Source: Corynebacterium meridianum (GTDB lineage: Bacteria; Actinomycetota; Actinomycetes; Mycobacteriales; Mycobacteriaceae). From it: a stretch of 64,000 bases of DNA. A model generated the notes under the pieces. That model was given only the letters and a program-made list of their open reading frames with translations. It ran no database searches and had not been told where the DNA came from. This document shows positions 1-9,688 of this stretch, one piece after another (within the stretch, counting starts at the first letter, position 1; every line of letters starts with the position of its first letter). The translations under genes and the position numbers were made by a program. The stretch covers positions 186,001 to 250,000 of the forward strand of contig NZ_JAEIOS010000009.1 of NCBI RefSeq assembly GCF_016342265.1, written 5' to 3'.

Positions 1-277
1 CGGCGATGTGGAGCCGGACGAAATCAAGGCCCATCTCCCCGACGCTCTGCAGCCGGGACGGAATCAGCTTGGGATTCCGCATGGCTACCGCGAAGAAGAT
101 GACGAGAAGAACCGCCATAAGCAGGCGGACGAACATCAGACGGTCGAGTGCGAATGCGCCGTTGAGGAAGTCGTGGAACCAGAGGTTCACGACATTCCCG
201 TGCTCATCCACGTACCCCGGGAAAATTTCTTGGTCCAGGTCGGGCTTGTGGAACTCACCCTTCATGGACAGTGTCAT
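1..277 (-). CDS. atpB: ATP synthase F0 subunit a, N-terminal part (runs off the window)
   Basis: This is the start of the membrane subunit that forms the proton half-channels of F0F1 ATP synthase. About 92 codons are visible. They begin MTLSMKGEFH, followed by a segment rich in acidic residues and tryptophan (DEHGNVVNLWFHDFLNG) and a first membrane helix (LMFVRLLMAVLLVIFFAVA). This arrangement is typical of actinobacterial AtpB. The ATG at 277 has a GGGAGAG-like ribosome site upstream; an internal ATG at 265 is the alternative start. The gene is cut by the left window edge. It lies downstream of atpI in the same direction, as expected for the head of an atp operon. Confidence 0.85.
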   Translation of the reverse strand, partial: MTLSMKGEFHKPDLDQEIFPGYVDEHGNVVNLWFHDFLNGAFALDRLMFVRLLMAVLLVIFFAVAMRNPKLIPSRLQSVGEMGLDFVRLHIA

Positions 278-764
278 AACGCTCAGCGTTCTCTCCCGTG
301 TTCGGGCCGCACCCGACGTTTCTGCTTCTGGGTGCGGTGCGATGGACGTCTGAAAAATACCTGGACCGACCGCGGACTCCGTCGCACATCATCGCGGTGA
401 TCACTGGGGCCCCGTCAGTCGACGCGTCACCCGGAGAGTGGCGCGACAGTGCGGACGATTGCATGTCAGCACAGCGGCTCCGTGGACCCGCGATCAGACT
501 ATCAGGTGCCGGGTACGTTTACCGAAGAATGCCCCGGGGGTGGCTGATGCCCCCCGGAAACACGGGTACGGCACACCGGTTCAGCGGCGAAAACATTCAC
601 CTGTAAGCTCTGTCACACGCATGGTTCGGGGCGTTACCGGGGGTGATTTCACGAACCTTCCGGTGTGAGATCCGGGCTCGTCCACCATGTTTCCCGAACC
701 TCCCGGAACTTGTGCTACCAGCGGGTAGCCCGGCGAATACCGGGCGCATCGGGGGCTCGCCGTG
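278..764. other. gene-free stretch between atpI and atpB
   Basis: About 490 bases with no convincing coding region on either strand. Short open frames here have no ribosome site and improbable composition. The position directly upstream of atpB makes it the likely site of a promoter and leader for the ATP synthase operon. I could not fix a -10/-35 pair with confidence. Confidence 0.5.
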
Positions 765-1196
765 TCACGACACGTACGTAGTGCGGCTCCGGACGATCCC
801 CCAGGTCTCCGACCCGGTCACCGCCACGATCGCGACGACCACGGTCGCGAACAGCGCCCTCCTGGAGTAAAAATCGAGGTCCCTGAGGACGAAGAGCACG
901 ACGAGGAGGACCACCAGCTTCAGCAGCCAGCTGCCGAGCACGACGGCCGCGGTCGTCGACGGCGACTGCCCGCTCGTCACCAGCACGCTCAGCACCGTCA
1001 TGAGCAGGAAGCCACCCCCGACGCCCGCCCCGACGAGAACACCCCACAATCCGGGCATCCCATCGACACTTGTCCACAGTGCCCCGAGCAGGAGCGTGGT
1101 CAACACGAGGGCGGCCGCCCCCAGGCGTGCGGCCCGGATCAGCGGGACACGGTGGTCGTCGTACTGCGATTCGGGGGTCTGCTTCGTTTCACTCAC
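765..1196 (-). CDS. atpI: AtpI-like membrane protein upstream of the ATP synthase operon
   Basis: A 143-residue protein with four hydrophobic segments (about residues 23-40, 48-70, 78-103 and 112-130) and a short hydrophilic N-terminus. Proteins of this size and layout precede atpB in Corynebacterium and Mycobacterium and are annotated ATP synthase protein I, thought to help assemble or supply the F0 part. I place the start at a GTG at 1196, 10 bases after the wecA stop. The open frame extends further upstream, but only as Ser/Arg-rich sequence that overlaps wecA out of frame. The assignment rests mainly on topology and on the position before atpB, because the family is poorly conserved. Confidence 0.7.
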   Translation of the reverse strand: MSETKQTPESQYDDHRVPLIRAARLGAAALVLTTLLLGALWTSVDGMPGLWGVLVGAGVGGGFLLMTVLSVLVTSGQSPSTTAAVVLGSWLLKLVVLLVVLFVLRDLDFYSRRALFATVVVAIVAVTGSETWGIVRSRTTYVS

Positions 1197-1206
1197 GAGT
1201 TGGATA

Positions 1207-2382
1207 CTACGTGACCGGGAGAGACCCCGGTGACGCGTTCTCCCGGTCACGGGAACGCTTGTCGAGCACGGGCGCGATCGTCGCGATGAACGCGAGAACG
1301 AGCGCCAGGAAGAAGCCGAAGAGCGCATCGTAGACCGGGAGCACGGTGAACGCGACGGCACCGAACGCGACGGCGAAGGTCCAGAGGTAGATGGCCAGGG
1401 CGACCTGGCGTGGTGTGTGTCCGTGGCGCATGAGCTGGTGGTGCAGATGGTTCTTGTCGGGCACCGCCATCGACTGTCCGGTCAGCAGGCGCCGCACCAC
1501 GGTGATGAAGAGCTCCGCGAGGGGAACACAGACGCAGCCCGCGGCGACGATCACCGGTGCCATGACAGCGAACACGTCGGCGACGCCGTACAGCGAGAGA
1601 TTGATCTTGCCGGAAGCCGATGTGGAGGCGGCGGCCAGCAGCAGTCCAATCAGCATGCTCCCGGTGTCCCCCATGAAGATCCGCGCGGGCGCGAAGTTGT
1701 GCGGAAGGAATCCCAGGCACACGCCGACGAGCCCGGCGCCGATGATCGCGGGCGGATACGCCGAGACGGCTCCGCCCTGATCGTGGAGGATCGTCAGGGC
1801 AAAAGTGAGGATCGCGCCGCCGGTGATCATCCCCACCCCCGCCGCGAGGCCGTCGCTGCCGTCGACGAAGTTGAGTGCATTGATCAACGACACGGTGACG
1901 AAAGCGGTGAGCACCGTGGAGAGAACCTGATCGAGGACCACGGTCGTCCCTCCGCCGAACGGGAGGTAGATCAACGTCCACGTCAGCCCCATCAGACTCA
2001 TCACAACAGCCCCGAGTGTCTGTCCGATGAGCTTCGTCAGTGCATCGAGTTCCAGGAAGTCGTCGAGGATACCGACCATCACGATGACGAAACCGGCACA
2101 CACCACCGCCCCCATCTCCGGCGTTATCGGCTGGAAACCCCGGTTCAGTGCCGGCAGCTGCTGCGCCACGAACACTGCGACAAGAAAGCCCGTGAACATG
2201 GCGACCCCGCCCATCTGCGGCGTCGGATGCTTGTGGACGTCCCGCTCCCGCACCGGATCGACCTTGCCCGCCCGGACGAGAACGTGCCGGATGATCCCGG
2301 TCGTCAGGTAGGTCACGGCGCAGGCGACCAGGAGAACCAGTCCGAGTTCACGCAGGGGAACCCCGGCACCTCCGGCCCCCAT
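1207..2382 (-). CDS. wecA: Undecaprenyl/decaprenyl-phosphate GlcNAc-1-phosphate transferase (WecA/Rfe, MraY family)
   Basis: A 391-residue polytopic enzyme that moves GlcNAc-1-phosphate from UDP-GlcNAc onto polyprenyl phosphate. In mycolata this is the first step of the linker joining arabinogalactan to peptidoglycan. Visible family motifs are the Asp-Asp pair at 107-108 (GILDDFLELD), NFVDGSDGLA at 171-180, the catalytic FMGDTGS region at 236-242 and the histidine motif HLHHQLM from 312. The helices between them are strongly hydrophobic. The HLHHQLMRHGH segment is the version seen in WecA-type enzymes rather than MraY. The ATG at 2382 lies 1 base after the stop of the threonylcarbamoyl-AMP synthase gene, so the two are probably translationally coupled. 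Confidence 0.9.
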   Translation of the reverse strand: MGAGGAGVPLRELGLVLLVACAVTYLTTGIIRHVLVRAGKVDPVRERDVHKHPTPQMGGVAMFTGFLVAVFVAQQLPALNRGFQPITPEMGAVVCAGFVIVMVGILDDFLELDALTKLIGQTLGAVVMSLMGLTWTLIYLPFGGGTTVVLDQVLSTVLTAFVTVSLINALNFVDGSDGLAAGVGMITGGAILTFALTILHDQGGAVSAYPPAIIGAGLVGVCLGFLPHNFAPARIFMGDTGSMLIGLLLAAASTSASGKINLSLYGVADVFAVMAPVIVAAGCVCVPLAELFITVVRRLLTGQSMAVPDKNHLHHQLMRHGHTPRQVALAIYLWTFAVAFGAVAFTVLPVYDALFGFFLALVLAFIATIAPVLDKRSRDRENASPGSLPVT

Positions 2383-2383
2383 T

Positions 2384-3034
2384 TCAGGACAACGTCTCCG
2401 GTGCGATGCCCAGGGCCTCCGCTATCCGGCCGGCGGGTACCGCCCCCTCGCGGAGCAACCGGGGCCGGGCACCGGAAAGATCGACGATGCTCGAGGGCAT
2501 GGCGGTGGGGCAGGTTCCGCCGTCGAGATAGACCGAGGCCGTGGTCCCGAGTTGTTGCCGGGCATCCTCCACGGTCGTCGCGGGCGGTTGGCCGGAGATG
2601 TTCGCACTCGACACCGCCATCGGTCCGGTCTCCCGGAGGAGCTCTATCGCCACCGGGTGCAGCGGCATGCGCAGCATCACCGTCCCTCTGGTGTCCCCGA
2701 GGTTCCACGGCAGGCTCGGGGCCTGGGCGACGACGATGGAGAGACCTCCCGGCCAGAACGCCTCGATCAGCGTTCGGGCGGCGGGTTGGTTGTCGCGGAC
2801 GAGGCCGTGAACGGTGTCCCAGCTCCCGACCAGCACGGGTACCGGCATGTCCGGTCCCCGGTGCTTCGCCCGGAGGAGATCCGCGACAGCCCGGTTGTCG
2901 AAGGCGTCACACCCGATGCCGTAGAGGGTGTCCGTCGGCAGGACGACGAGTCCACCGCCTTTGACCGAGCTCACGGCCGCGGAGAGGCCATTGATGCGGT
3001 CCTCGGGGTTCAGGCAGTTGTAGATCCGGCTCAC
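2384..3034 (-). CDS. L-threonylcarbamoyladenylate synthase (Sua5/YwlC/YrdC family)
   Basis: A 216-residue cytoplasmic enzyme that makes threonylcarbamoyl-AMP from threonine, bicarbonate and ATP, for the t6A modification of ANN-decoding tRNAs. The YrdC signature is clear: VVLPTDTLYGIGCDA near residue 30, the basic KHR segment after LLRAKH, the FWPGGLSIVV stretch and the SSANISGQP nucleotide-binding loop. The C-terminus ends shortly after LREGAVPAG, so the extra Sua5 domain of longer homologues is absent and the protein has the TsaC/YwlC-like short form. The start is a GTG at 3034 with an AAAGAGAG purine run upstream. It follows prmC by 33 bases, the usual actinobacterial order prfA-prmC-sua5-wecA. 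Confidence 0.92.
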   Translation of the reverse strand: MSRIYNCLNPEDRINGLSAAVSSVKGGGLVVLPTDTLYGIGCDAFDNRAVADLLRAKHRGPDMPVPVLVGSWDTVHGLVRDNQPAARTLIEAFWPGGLSIVVAQAPSLPWNLGDTRGTVMLRMPLHPVAIELLRETGPMAVSSANISGQPPATTVEDARQQLGTTASVYLDGGTCPTAMPSSIVDLSGARPRLLREGAVPAGRIAEALGIAPETLS

Positions 3035-3067
3035 TGGTCTGTTCTCTCTTTCCGGGTGGAACCTCGT

Positions 3068-3922
3068 TCAGCTTGGTCCGAGTCTACTCGCCGTGGTGAA
3101 GCGTTCCCGACCCGCCAGGTCCCGGTGGGTCCGGATGTCCGCGAAGCCACCGTGGTCGGCGAAGGCCATCCGCACGGCGTCGCCCGTGGTGTCATCGTGC
3201 TCGATGCCGCACAGTCCGCCGTCTTTCAGCAGGACGTGGACGTTCTCCAGCATGGGGAGGATGACCGACATTCCGTCCGCGCCCCCGAACACGGCGTGGT
3301 GCGGATCGTGCCGGACCTCCGGTGGTACATCGTCGGATCCGCGCTCCGGGACGTAGGGCGGGTTGGACAGCACGAGATCGACGCTCCGGTGGAGTTCGCG
3401 CAGAATCCCCCGCTGCGTGGCGTCGACCTCCACGAGCCGGACGGCCGGTGCGTGGGCGGTGATGTTCCGCCGGGTCCACTCCGCCGCGGACGGATCGAGT
3501 TCGACGGCGGTGACGGTCGCATCTCTCCTGACCACGGCGATGGACAGGGCGAGAGTGCCGGACCCTGTGCAGAGATCCACGACGACGGGAGCGGTGCGGT
3601 CGGCGATCGCGGCGATCCCCCACTCGGCGAGCAGCTCGGTTTCGGGCCGGGGGATGAACACGCCGGGCCCGACCTCGAGATCGAGCGCCCCGACCGGCGC
3701 CGTGCCTGTGATGTACTGGAGCGGCTCCCGCCGGGCCCGACGGGCGACGAGTTCCCCGAAGCCCTCCGGAGCCACCTCATCACCCCGGAGGAAGAGGTCC
3801 ATGCGGCCGCAGCCGAGCAGGTGGGCCGCGATGAGCTGGGCGTCGACGAGTGGCGTGTCCACGCCCGCGGCAGCGAGAACCGCCGCAGCGTCGCGCACTG
3901 CGGCGGTCACCGTTTTTCGCAC
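3068..3922 (-). CDS. prmC: Release factor glutamine methyltransferase PrmC (HemK)
   Basis: A 284-residue S-adenosylmethionine-dependent enzyme that methylates the glutamine of the GGQ motif in release factors RF1 and RF2. The N-terminal helical domain binds the substrate. The methyltransferase domain shows the SAM-binding VVDLCTGSGTLAL loop, the acidic VTAVELDPSA strand end and the diagnostic NPPYVP motif that holds the target glutamine. FIPRPETELL before the SAM loop is also characteristic. The start is a GTG at 3922, 11 bases after the prfA stop, so the enzyme is made together with its substrate RF1. Confidence 0.95.
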   Translation of the reverse strand: MRKTVTAAVRDAAAVLAAAGVDTPLVDAQLIAAHLLGCGRMDLFLRGDEVAPEGFGELVARRARREPLQYITGTAPVGALDLEVGPGVFIPRPETELLAEWGIAAIADRTAPVVVDLCTGSGTLALSIAVVRRDATVTAVELDPSAAEWTRRNITAHAPAVRLVEVDATQRGILRELHRSVDLVLSNPPYVPERGSDDVPPEVRHDPHHAVFGGADGMSVILPMLENVHVLLKDGGLCGIEHDDTTGDAVRMAFADHGGFADIRTHRDLAGRERFTTASRLGPS

Positions 3923-3933
3923 CCGGATGACCC

Positions 3934-5007
3934 CTATTCGGCTTCCAGTCGGGCGTTGCGTTCCGCGGTCTGGAGCGCCGTGAACAGATCCTCGAGACCA
4001 CCATTCAGGACAGAATCAAGGTTGTTGGACTTGTATCCGATCCGGTGGTCGCTGACCCGGTTCTCCGGCCAGTTGTAGGTGCGGATCCGCTCCGAGCGGT
4101 CCATGGTGCGAATCTGCGCCGCACGCCCCTCCGCTGCCTCCGCGTCGGCCGCCTCCTCGATCTGCTGCTGCAGCCGGGCGGCGAGAACCTGCATGGCGCG
4201 GGCCTTGTTCTGGATCTGGGAGCGTTCCTTCTGGCACGTCACCACGATGCCGGTGGGCAGGTGGGTGATGCGGACGGCGGAGTCCGTGGTGTTCACACCC
4301 TGCCCGCCCTTGCCCGAGGAGCGGTAGACGTCCACCCGGAGATCCTTGTCGTCGATCTCGACGGCCTCGATCTCGTCGGGTTCGGGATAGACGAGGACAC
4401 CCGCCGCGGAGGTCTGGATCCGGCCCTGGGACTCGGTGACGGGGACACGTTGCACCCGGTGGACACCGCCCTCGAACTTGAAAACGCTCCACGCGCCATC
4501 CGCGGACGGCTGCTTCGACTTTATGGACAAGGTCATGTCCTTGACTCCGCCAAGGTCCGATTCACTGAGGCCGAGCACCTCGGTGACGAAGCCGTGCTTC
4601 TCGGCGTAGCGCTGGTACATCCGGGCGAGCTCACCGGCGAACAACGCCGCCTCCTCGCCACCGGCACCGGACTTGATCTCCATGACGATGTCATCGGCGT
4701 CGTGGGGGTCACGCGGGGCGAGAAGATCCGCGAGCTTCTCCTCCAGTTCAACCTGACGCTCCGCGAGCCGGTCCGCCTCCGCAGCGAACTCGGCGTCCTC
4801 GTGCGCCATCTCCCGCGCGGCCTCCAGATCACCCTTCACGGCGGACAGCTCATCGTGCACGCGGATGATGGGCTGCAGCTGCGAGTAGCGCTTGCCGACC
4901 CTCCGGGCGGCCGCCGGATCATTGTGGAGTTCGGGATCCGCGAGTTGCGCCTCGAGCCCCTGGTACTCGGACAGGATGTCGTCGACGGCGGAAACCTGAT
5001 TCGACAT
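3934..5007 (-). CDS. prfA: Peptide chain release factor 1 (RF1)
   Basis: A 357-residue release factor that recognises UAA and UAG. The peptidyl-tRNA hydrolysis motif GGQ is at 234-236 inside [17 protein letters not shown], and the stop-codon discriminator tripeptide PVT is at 189-191; PxT marks RF1 rather than RF2 (SPF). Length is normal for the family. The ATG at 5007 is preceded by a GAGGAGGAG ribosome site and lies 1 base after the rho stop, so rho and prfA are almost certainly co-transcribed. The next gene, prmC, modifies the GGQ glutamine. Confidence 0.97.
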   Translation of the reverse strand: MSNQVSAVDDILSEYQGLEAQLADPELHNDPAAARRVGKRYSQLQPIIRVHDELSAVKGDLEAAREMAHEDAEFAAEADRLAERQVELEEKLADLLAPRDPHDADDIVMEIKSGAGGEEAALFAGELARMYQRYAEKHGFVTEVLGLSESDLGGVKDMTLSIKSKQPSADGAWSVFKFEGGVHRVQRVPVTESQGRIQTSAAGVLVYPEPDEIEAVEIDDKDLRVDVYRSSGKGGQGVNTTDSAVRITHLPTGIVVTCQKERSQIQNKARAMQVLAARLQQQIEEAADAEAAEGRAAQIRTMDRSERIRTYNWPENRVSDHRIGYKSNNLDSVLNGGLEDLFTALQTAERNARLEAE

Positions 5008-5008
5008 C

Positions 5009-7030
5009 TTAGGAGTACTCCTCCTCGCCGTCGGACGCCATCGGGGCCGACGAGGCGATCTGCATCATGAACTCCGCGTTGGACTTCGTCTTCTTCAGCT
5101 GCTTGATCAGCAGATCGATGGCCTGCTGATTGTCCAGGGCGGACAGGATCCGACGCAGCTTGTGCATCAGTCGAGCCTCCTCGGGAGCGAGCAGCAGCTC
5201 GTCCTTCCGGGTACCGGAGGGATTGACGTCGACCGCCGGGAACACCCGACGCTCGGAGATCTTGCGGTCCAGCTTGAGTTCGGCGTTGCCGGTGCCCTTG
5301 AACTCCTCGAAGATCACCGTGTCGCCGGCGGATCCGGTCTCGACCATCGCGGTCGCGATGATCGTCAGTGAACCCCCCTGCTCGATGTTCCGGGCTGCAC
5401 CGAGGAAACGCTTCGGCGGGTAGAGCGCGTTGGAGTCCACACCACCGGAGAGGATGCGGCCCGAAGCCGGGGAGCTGTTGTTGTAGGCACGCCCCAGTCG
5501 GGTGATCGAGTCGAGCAGGACGACGACGTCCTTGCCTTCCTCGACGAGGCGCTTCGCCCGTTCGATCGCCAGCTCCGCGACGGCGGTGTGCTCGCTCGGC
5601 GGACGGTCGAAGGTGGAGGCGATGACCTCGCCCTTCACCGAACGCTGCATGTCGGTGACTTCCTCGGGACGCTCGTCGACGAGGACGATCATGCAGTGGC
5701 ATTCGGGGTTGTTCGTCGCGATCGCGTTCGCGATGTTCTGCATGATCGTCGTCTTACCGGCCTTGGGCGGAGAGACGATCAGCGCACGCTGTCCCTTGCC
5801 GATCGGCATGATCAGGTCGATCAGTCGCGTGGTCAGGATCTTCGGATCCGTCTCGAGACGCAGACGCTTGTTCGGGTAGAGCGGGGTGAGCTTGTAGAAG
5901 TCGGGGCGCTTGCGTGCCTCCTCGGGGCTCATCTGGTTCACGGTGTCGACCCGGACGAGCGAGTTGTACTTCTGCCGGTTCCGACCTCCACCACTGTGCT
6001 GGTTGGCGGGTTGGCCGTCGGCACGCATCTTCACCTGGCCGGTGATGGCGTCACCCGGGCGGAGGCCGAAACGCCGGACCATCTGCTGGGGAACGAAGAC
6101 GTCCGCCGGCCCCGCGTGGTAGCCCGTGGTACGGACGAAGGCGAGGTTGTTGTCGACGATGTCGAGGATGCCGCCGACGGGTGAGAACACGTCGTCGTCC
6201 CTGGAATCGTCGTTGCCGTGGTTGTTGCCGTGGTTGTCGTTGTTGCCGCGGTTGCGGTCCCGACGGTTACGGCGGTTGCGGCGGTTGCCCCGTCCGCCCC
6301 CGTCATTGTCGTCACGGTTGCGGTCCCGACGGTTGTTGTTGCGGCTGTTTCCGTTGCCACTGCCGTTCCCGTTGTCCGGGTCCCGGTCATCGTTGTTGTT
6401 CCGGCGGTTGCCACGATTGTTGCCGTTGTCCGGGTCACGGTCGTCATTGTTGCGGCGGTTTCCACGGTTGTTGCCGTTGTCTCCGTCGTTTTGCTGGCCG
6501 CCGCCATTGTCGTCGTGGCCACCCTTCCGCTGCTGCTGACGGGTGCGGTTGCGGCGCGCCCGTCGGGCCGCGGCGCGGGACTCGTAGTGCCCGTCGTCGT
6601 CATCGTCATCGTTGCCTCGGGAAGCGTCCTCCCCCTCGTCACCGCGCCCGCGGCCGCGGTCGCCATCCCGGTCGTCGTTGCGGGAACGGTTGCGCCTGCT
6701 GTCATCCCGGTTCTGTTCACCGGAATCCGGTGCGTTGCCCGCGTGCCCCTCGGATTCCGGTGCGGATTCCTCGGGAGTGATCGTGGGGGTGGTCACTCGG
6801 CGCCGACGGCGTGTGCCACCGGTCGCTTCAGAATTCTGCTCCACCTGCTCGGCCGCAGGAGCGCCTGCGGGGGCCTGCTTCTGCTGGCCGCCAGCACCGC
6901 GGATGGCCTCGATGAGGTCGCCCTTCCGCTTGCCGGAAATACCCCGGATGCCGAGTTTCTGTGCCATCTGGCGCAGCTCAGTGAGCTTGAACGCGGCAAG
7001 ATCCTTGTTGGCGTTGTCCGTTTCGGTCAC
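5009..7030 (-). CDS. rho: Transcription termination factor Rho with long Asn/Asp/Arg-rich insertion
   Basis: A 673-residue RNA-dependent ATPase that terminates transcription. The N-terminal SAP-like helical part ([20 protein letters not shown]) is followed by a low-complexity insertion of roughly 200 residues, rich in Asn, Asp, Arg and Gly, with an 18-residue unit repeated. After it come the primary RNA-binding fold ([18 protein letters not shown]) and the hexameric ATPase, with Walker [10 protein letters not shown] near residue 418. I chose the GTG at 7030 because an AAAGGA ribosome site lies about 6 bases upstream and the first residues then match the family; an ATG at 7075 in the same frame lacks such a site. 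Mycobacterial and Micrococcus Rho carry comparable insertions, which broaden RNA binding. Confidence 0.96.
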   Translation of the reverse strand: MTETDNANKDLAAFKLTELRQMAQKLGIRGISGKRKGDLIEAIRGAGGQQKQAPAGAPAAEQVEQNSEATGGTRRRRRVTTPTITPEESAPESEGHAGNAPDSGEQNRDDSRRNRSRNDDRDGDRGRGRGDEGEDASRGNDDDDDDGHYESRAAARRARRNRTRQQQRKGGHDDNGGGQQNDGDNGNNRGNRRNNDDRDPDNGNNRGNRRNNNDDRDPDNGNGSGNGNSRNNNRRDRNRDDNDGGGRGNRRNRRNRRDRNRGNNDNHGNNHGNDDSRDDDVFSPVGGILDIVDNNLAFVRTTGYHAGPADVFVPQQMVRRFGLRPGDAITGQVKMRADGQPANQHSGGGRNRQKYNSLVRVDTVNQMSPEEARKRPDFYKLTPLYPNKRLRLETDPKILTTRLIDLIMPIGKGQRALIVSPPKAGKTTIMQNIANAIATNNPECHCMIVLVDERPEEVTDMQRSVKGEVIASTFDRPPSEHTAVAELAIERAKRLVEEGKDVVVLLDSITRLGRAYNNSSPASGRILSGGVDSNALYPPKRFLGAARNIEQGGSLTIIATAMVETGSAGDTVIFEEFKGTGNAELKLDRKISERRVFPAVDVNPSGTRKDELLLAPEEARLMHKLRRILSALDNQQAIDLLIKQLKKTKSNAEFMMQIASSAPMASDGEEEYS
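6371..6480. repeat. 54-bp tandem repeat inside rho
   Basis: Two adjacent copies of a 54-base unit start at 6371 and 6425. Both begin with GTTGTCCGGGTC on the plus strand and encode an 18-residue Arg/Asn/Asp/Gly unit on the minus strand. The flanking DNA carries further degenerate copies of the same trinucleotide-rich pattern, so the insertion probably grew by slippage or unequal exchange. Confidence 0.8.
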
Positions 7031-7555
7031 GAAAGTCCTTTCAATCGCTGTACCGGCACAGTTGGCGTCGCGCACAACCGGGCAGAAGTTGCTGCCGGCA
7101 GCTTTTCACGGAAAATGTCAGTCCTGGCAGAACCGACGAACTCCGGGCCACCGCATGAGGGATGCCCGCGGATACGCCGGGAACGGATGAAGCTCTGCTT
7201 AGGACATGTCTGGGTGCTTCGTTCGGGATTGCCCTGCGGACACACCGCCTGGCCCCGTCATGGAAGCCGTGTTACCAAGTCCGGATTTGAGAATCCCGGA
7301 CCCTCGAGTGTGCGGCCCTGGGAGGGAGTGCGAGAAACCGTCTTGACCGACGACCCTGCTCTGCATCTCGCCCCTGGCGGTCACACTGTCTTAACCTGTC
7401 GGTTCAATCAACCACTTTAGCGTATCCGGAACGCTTACGCCCACACCGGCCTGCACCGTCCTCCGGTGCCGGCGGCCCGGCCCCGGGTGTGGCACGCCCG
7501 CCCGGGCACACCGCGGGATCCCCGCACCGCGGGGCTCACGGTTAAGGTGGTGAAC
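7031..7555. other. Divergent intergenic region between rho and the acyl-CoA synthetase gene
   Basis: About 525 bases without a supported gene. It must hold the promoter and leader of the rho operon (leftward) and the promoter of the acyl-CoA synthetase gene (rightward). The long leader before rho is consistent with the autoregulated leaders seen for rho in other bacteria. No hairpin or small reading frame stands out enough to name. Confidence 0.5.
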
Positions 7556-9271
7556 ATGCTGAGCACGATGCACGACATTCCGATGTCGCTGACCAGGATA
7601 CTTCGGTACGGCTCGACCGTTCACGGGTCCTCGACGGTCACGAGCTGGGACGACGGCGAACCCACCGCACTGACGTTCAGTGAGATCGGTTCCAGGGCCG
7701 CCGCCCTCGCCAACGCCCTCAGGGACGAACTCGACATCGATTCGGATCAGCGCATCGGCACATTAATGTACAACTGTGCCGAGCATCTTGAGACTCTCTT
7801 CGCGGTCAGCTGCATGGGGGCGGTGTTCAACCCCCTGAACAAGCAGCTAATGGACGACCAGATCGCCCACATCATCAACCACGCCGACGACCGGGTGATC
7901 ATCGCGGACCCCAGGCTCCTCCCCGAACTGGGTCGGGTACTGGAGCACTGCCCGAGAGTGACGGATGTCGTCGTCACGGGATTGCGGGACATCGACTCAC
8001 TCTCCCCGCACCTGCCCGGGCACATCCGGATCCATTCCTACGAATCTCTCATCGACGGACGATCCACGGTCTACGACTGGCCGGTGCTCGATGAACACAC
8101 GGCGGCCGCGATCTGTTATTCGACCGGAACGACCGGCGCCCCGAAGGGGGTGGTCTACTCGCACCGGTCCATCTACCTGCACTCCATGAGCCTCCGGACC
8201 ACGGACAGCTTCGCCGTCAGCCACGGCGTCCCCTTCCTCTGCTGCGTGCCGATCTACCACGTCCTGTCCTGGGGCGTTCCGATCTCCGCGTTCATGTCCG
8301 GGGCCCCGATGATCCTCCCGGGGCCGGACCTGTCCGCCCCCTCTCTCGCGAAGATCATCGCGACCACCCACCCCCGGGCGGCGTCCGGGGTACCCACCCT
8401 GTGGATCTCCCTCATGGTGCACTACCTGTCCAACCCGCCGGAGAGGATGAGTCTCCAGGAGATCTTCGCCGGTGGATCTCCGGTCCCGCCGGTCCTGATC
8501 AAGATGTGGGAGGAACGCTACGGCGTCGACGTCATCCACATCTGGGGTATGACGGAGACCTCCCCGATCGGCACTGTCGCCCGTCCACCGATGGGGGCGT
8601 CCGGCCAGACCCGCTGGACCTACCGGATCAGCCAGGGCCGGTTTCCGGCGTCCATCGAGTACCGGGTCGTAAACGAAGGCCGCGAGGTCACCGGAACCGA
8701 CCGGAACCAGGGCGAGATCCAGGTTCGCGGAAACTGGGTCACCGCTTCCTACTACCACTCCCCCGAGGAGGACCAGGGGGGACTGGCGCGGAATTTCCGG
8801 GGCTCGGAGGTCGGGGATGCGGCCGACAAGTTCACGGATGACGGATGGCTGCGCACCGGCGATGTCGGTTCGGTCACGCGGGACGGCTTCCTCACCGTCG
8901 AGGACCGGGCGCGCGATGTGATCAGGTCCGGTGGCGAGTGGATCTACTCCGTACAGCTGGAGAACATGGTCATGGAGGCCGAGGAGGTCGTCGAGGCCGC
9001 GGTCATCGGCTATCCGGACGACAAGTGGGGCGAGCGACCACTCGCGGTCACCGTCCTGCATGAGGGCGTCGCCCCGGACCGTGGCACCGCCGAACGCCTC
9101 CGGGACAACCTGCGCGAGAAACTGCCCGCCTGGATGCTGCCCGAGTACTGGACCTTCGTCGACCAGATCGACCGCACCAGCGTGGACAAGTTCGACAAGA
9201 AGGACCTGCGGAAGCACCTGGCCGACGGAGACTTCGAGGTCATCCGGCTCAAGGGTCCCGGGGAGCGCTGA
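7556..9271 (+). CDS. AMP-forming acyl-CoA synthetase (medium/long-chain fatty-acid type)
   Basis: A 571-residue ANL-superfamily enzyme that activates a carboxylic acid to the acyl-adenylate and then the CoA thioester. Motifs in order: the P-loop YSTGTTGAPKGVVYSHR (about residue 190), the aromatic/substrate region FAGGSPVPP, the adenine motif IWGMTETSP, the DGWLRTGDVG hinge, the ribose-binding VEDRARDVIRSGGEWI and the C-terminal catalytic lysine in TSVDKFDKKDLR. The SGGEWI form is common in fatty-acyl-CoA ligases, but substrate length cannot be told from sequence. The ATG at 7556 follows an AAGGTGG ribosome site; the same frame is open upstream but Arg/Pro-rich and unlike the family. It stands alone on this strand. 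Confidence 0.88.
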   Translation: MLSTMHDIPMSLTRILRYGSTVHGSSTVTSWDDGEPTALTFSEIGSRAAALANALRDELDIDSDQRIGTLMYNCAEHLETLFAVSCMGAVFNPLNKQLMDDQIAHIINHADDRVIIADPRLLPELGRVLEHCPRVTDVVVTGLRDIDSLSPHLPGHIRIHSYESLIDGRSTVYDWPVLDEHTAAAICYSTGTTGAPKGVVYSHRSIYLHSMSLRTTDSFAVSHGVPFLCCVPIYHVLSWGVPISAFMSGAPMILPGPDLSAPSLAKIIATTHPRAASGVPTLWISLMVHYLSNPPERMSLQEIFAGGSPVPPVLIKMWEERYGVDVIHIWGMTETSPIGTVARPPMGASGQTRWTYRISQGRFPASIEYRVVNEGREVTGTDRNQGEIQVRGNWVTASYYHSPEEDQGGLARNFRGSEVGDAADKFTDDGWLRTGDVGSVTRDGFLTVEDRARDVIRSGGEWIYSVQLENMVMEAEEVVEAAVIGYPDDKWGERPLAVTVLHEGVAPDRGTAERLRDNLREKLPAWMLPEYWTFVDQIDRTSVDKFDKKDLRKHLADGDFEVIRLKGPGER

Positions 9272-9275
9272 CGGG

Positions 9276-9296
9276 GTCGGACCGACCGGGTCCGAC
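9276..9296 (+). terminator. Hairpin just after the acyl-CoA synthetase gene
   Basis: An 8-bp perfect stem (GTCGGACC / GGTCCGAC) with a 5-base loop lies 5 bases past the stop codon. No T-run follows, so it may be a weak or Rho-assisted terminator or an mRNA-stabilising hairpin. Confidence 0.4.
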
Positions 9297-9394
9297 GGAG
9301 CGCCCGCCGCCCTGTCCCGGGTGACCGGTGACAACCGGGTGAGTCCGGGCTAACATCGTGGAACAACGTCTGCAGCTCCGTCGAAAGGACCCCG

Positions 9395-9688
9395 ATGAAT
9401 CCCAGGGAAGAACTGCCGCTGACCGAAACGACGGGTTCCTGCGGTTGCGGTGAGCACGACGTGCCGGTCCCCGAGCTGGACGCAGCCGCGATCCCGCACG
9501 CCATCCGCCACGGAGCGATCCACGGGGCTCTGGGAGTGCTCCCCGTCGGAGGGGCGCTCGTACTAGTCGCCCCACACAATCCCGTGCCGCTGCTCAACGA
9601 GATCGCGGCCCGGGCGGAATCCTTCGACATGAGGTTCCTGGAACAGGGGCCGAACGAGTGGCGCATCAGATTCACCAGGATGGCCTGA
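9395..9688 (+). CDS. DUF2249 (TusA-like fold) small protein
   Basis: A 97-residue cytoplasmic protein. The segment ELDAAAIPHAIRHGAIHGALGVLPVGGALVLVAPHNPVPLL, followed by FLEQGPNEWRIRF, matches the DUF2249 pattern, a small alpha/beta fold related to TusA. The N-terminus carries CGCGEHD, a Cys-x-Cys segment that could bind metal or take part in sulfur or redox chemistry. DUF2249 proteins often accompany hemerythrin, nitric-oxide or sulfur-handling genes elsewhere; nothing of that kind is adjacent here, so no function is assigned. A GAAAGGAC ribosome site precedes the ATG. Confidence 0.8.
   Translation: MNPREELPLTETTGSCGCGEHDVPVPELDAAAIPHAIRHGAIHGALGVLPVGGALVLVAPHNPVPLLNEIAARAESFDMRFLEQGPNEWRIRFTRMA

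Noticed and set aside
1417-2964. A 515-codon plus-strand open frame antisense to wecA and the Sua5-type gene
   Set aside because: His/Arg/Asp-rich mirror sequence; both minus-strand genes carry complete family motifs.
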